Shown: piece by piece, positions 47,459 through 49,222 of the stretch
Layout of the letters: each line of letters starts with the position of its first letter
Numbering within the stretch: position 1 is the stretch's first letter
Assembly (NCBI GenBank): GCA_015055815.1
Contig: SVHM01000007.1
Coordinates: 1-49,222 of the forward strand
DNA: 49,222 nt
Source: Clostridiales bacterium
GTDB taxonomy: Bacteria > Bacillota > Clostridia > Christensenellales > UBA1242
Direction of reading: 5' to 3'
Made by a program: the position numbers and the translations under genes
The notes under the pieces: generated by a model
What the model was told of the DNA's origin: nothing
Seen by the model: only the letters and a program-made list of their open reading frames with translations
Databases searched by the model: none

Positions 47459-49184
47459 TTGCCACCAACCTTTGAGAAGTAGTAGCAAGTTCTAAAATAT
47501 GTTTGTTGCTTTCTATAAACTCTATTGCGATTTTATACTCATCTTTATATTTAAGATCAATTTCTATTAAGTTGTTTTCGTGAATCCAGATATTATCAAT
47601 AAGTTCAGTTACAATACTTCTATCTAAATTTTCAATATCTCTAAATTTCACAAAGTGGCTAACAAAAGGATTATCAACTTGTGTTCCGTTCTTAAAACTT
47701 GTAATTTGTTCTTCCAAAGAGTTTATTTCTTCTTCAAGTTTTACAAGTTCACTTTGTGCTTGTTCTTTATATCTTTTATATTCTGCTTGTGTGATTATCT
47801 CATTTTTATAGTCAGGGTAAAGACCATCTATATATCTTATTTTCTTTTGTTTGTCGTTTAATTTTATCTTTAATATTTGTTCAAGATTGTCTGTTTTGTA
47901 ATTTTCAAGTTTAAATTTTGTTATAAGGTCAATAATACTTTCAAAGTTCACAGCAACTTGAATATAAGTTTTGATATACTCAAACACAGTATTTTCTAAA
48001 TCTGCTTTTCTAATGCTATGTGGCGAACAAATTGCTTTACCACAACGTTTGAAATTACTACAATTATAATATTCTATATATTCAGTTTTGCTATGTCCTT
48101 TACGACTTTTCTTTTTGCTCATACCGTGCTTACAAGTGGCACAATGCAAAAATCCTGAAAGCAAATCAAGTTGTTGTTTGCCAAAGGATACTCTTGTATC
48201 TCGTTTTAATAAATCTTGAACTTTATCAAAGAGTGCTTTCTCAATAATTGGCTCTGTTACATTCTCAACAACAATTTTATCTTCTTGTGCAACCTGTTTG
48301 AATTTATGAACTTTATAATTTATTTTTTCTCTATGTTTTTGAACAAGGGTGCCTATGTAAATAGGGTTAGTCAAAATTCTTCTAATTGATGAGTCCTTCC
48401 AACCAATCTTGTCGCCATAACTATTTACATATTTGTTTATCCCTTTTGAACTTTTATAGGTTGCAGGGCAAAGCACACCTTCTTCATTTAATGCAAATGC
48501 AATTTTACCCATTGTTTTACCACTTGCAAACTCGCTAAAAATTCTTTTAACAATTTCACTAGCTTCTAAATCTACAAGTAGTTTATTACAATTTTGTGGG
48601 TCTTTGATATATCCATAAGTAGCATAAGTTCCAACAAATAATCCTTGTCTTTTTCGGGCATCAAATGCTGACCTAACTTTTAAGGATATATCTCTACAAT
48701 AACTTTCGTTCATTATGTTTTTAACGGGAACTATAATGTTTGATAAAGATTCGGGTTTTAGATAACTATCGCAATTATCAATGATAGATATAAATCTAAC
48801 ATTAAGCATTGGGAAAAATACTTCAAGATAATTTCCAACTTCCGAATAGTTTCTACCAAATCTTGAAAGGTCTTTTACGATTACGCAATTTATTTTGCCA
48901 GACCTAACATCATCAATTAGTCTTTTAAATCCCGGACGATTAAAATTAGTTCCAGAGTAACCATCGTCAACATACTCATCTACAACTTCCACATTTTCAA
49001 GTTTGTTTGCATACTCGGTTAGTATTACTCTTTGTGATGTAATACTTTCACTCTCGGTTTTGTTATATGTTTTCATAGTTCCAAGAGCTTTATCATTCTC
49101 AACATCTTCTCGTGAAAGTCTAATATAAAAACCAGCCTTCCATATTTTGAGTGAAGAAGGCTGGTTATAATTTTTTTCAATCAT
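47451..49184 (-). CDS. large serine recombinase (first of a tandem pair)
   Basis: This gene encodes 577 residues with AAGGAG before the ATG. The resolvase domain shows GFYIRLSRED with catalytic S24 and an acidic/Thr insertion before SESITSQR. VDEYVDDGYSGTNFNRPGF and KDLSRFGRNYSEVG follow. The Recombinase domain has YATYGYIKDPQNCNKLLVDLEASEIVKRIF, then RRILTNPIYIGTLVQ. The zinc ribbon is CATCKHGMSKKKSRKG…YYNCSNFKRCGKAIC, and a long coiled coil follows (EYKRYKEQAQSELVKLEEEINSLEEQITSFKNG). It is related to but clearly different from its partner, so the pair is not a recent duplication. The two overlap by 8 bp and are made together. Confidence 0.92.
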   Translation of the reverse strand: MIEKNYNQPSSLKIWKAGFYIRLSREDVENDKALGTMKTYNKTESESITSQRVILTEYANKLENVEVVDEYVDDGYSGTNFNRPGFKRLIDDVRSGKINCVIVKDLSRFGRNYSEVGNYLEVFFPMLNVRFISIIDNCDSYLKPESLSNIIVPVKNIMNESYCRDISLKVRSAFDARKRQGLFVGTYATYGYIKDPQNCNKLLVDLEASEIVKRIFSEFASGKTMGKIAFALNEEGVLCPATYKSSKGINKYVNSYGDKIGWKDSSIRRILTNPIYIGTLVQKHREKINYKVHKFKQVAQEDKIVVENVTEPIIEKALFDKVQDLLKRDTRVSFGKQQLDLLSGFLHCATCKHGMSKKKSRKGHSKTEYIEYYNCSNFKRCGKAICSPHSIRKADLENTVFEYIKTYIQVAVNFESIIDLITKFKLENYKTDNLEQILKIKLNDKQKKIRYIDGLYPDYKNEIITQAEYKRYKEQAQSELVKLEEEINSLEEQITSFKNGTQVDNPFVSHFVKFRDIENLDRSIVTELIDNIWIHENNLIEIDLKYKDEYKIAIEFIESNKHILELATTSQRLVANG

Positions 49185-49222
49185 AACATACTCCTTCTGA
49201 TAATCATAATGGTATGCTATGA
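49185..49222 (-). other. upstream end of the recombinase operon at the window edge
   Basis: Only 38 bases remain. They hold the AAGGAG ribosome site of the first recombinase. An upstream frame may end here (…CCATTATGA on the minus strand), so another gene could precede it, but this cannot be judged. Confidence 0.3.

Noticed and set aside
1..49222. CRISPR array
   Set aside because: No series of regularly spaced short repeats was seen; the only sizeable repeats are intragenic or inverted.

Overview
The window is a low-GC (A+T-rich) bacterial chromosome segment using the standard genetic code, with AGGAGG-type ribosome sites, TTGACA/TATAAT promoters, a Gly T-box, a LexA-type SOS box, VanW, LemA and TilS genes, and SipW-type secreted proteins. 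This points to an uncultured Firmicute, probably Clostridia; it cannot be named more closely from the sequence alone.

Bases 1 to about 10,030 are accessory DNA. They hold gene remnants (1-589), a cell-surface InlB-repeat protein split by an in-frame TAA (630-3548), small unknown proteins, a SLOG-domain protein and an XRE regulator. A leftward operon (9560-5316) is built around PcfJ-like and PcfK/AcrIIA9-like proteins, which are plasmid or conjugative-element cargo, but no relaxase, coupling protein or type IV secretion gene is present. The operon is headed by a roughly 300-bp imperfect inverted repeat (9569-9864). The block ends in a stack of terminators beside tRNA-Gln(CTG).

Bases 10,033-45,624 look like chromosomal core. 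They carry an SDR oxidoreductase, a DUF2804 protein, a PlsC-like acyltransferase with a zinc ribbon, fucO, a LemA/DUF3137 pair, an internally deleted KtrB/TrkH relic, tRNA-Arg(CCT) and a COG2509 flavoprotein. Next come three small genes on separate promoters and a 460-bp non-coding region with five DnaA boxes. After these are a VanW protein, a histidine phosphatase overlapping cca, a three-gene membrane operon with SHOCT-like tails, tilS, and glyS behind its T-box. The stretch continues with a CtpE-like P-type ATPase, a uridine-kinase-like protein, SOS-controlled dinB with a coupled small gene, a radical SAM protein, a GDPD, three SipW-type secreted proteins, an LPG-synthase-TM protein and a YhhN protein.

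At 45,625 an N-acetylmuramoyl-L-alanine amidase gene (CwlD/Amidase_3 type) is cut right after its first zinc-ligand motif. Beyond the cut lie a terminator and two tandem large serine recombinases reading towards the junction. This is one end of an integrated element whose other end is outside the window.

The most interesting points are the amidase-interrupting recombinase element, the orphan DnaA-box cluster, the inverted-repeat control region of the PcfJ/PcfK operon, and the SipW-type cluster without a visible dedicated peptidase. Every family call is read from motifs by eye; no database search was run.
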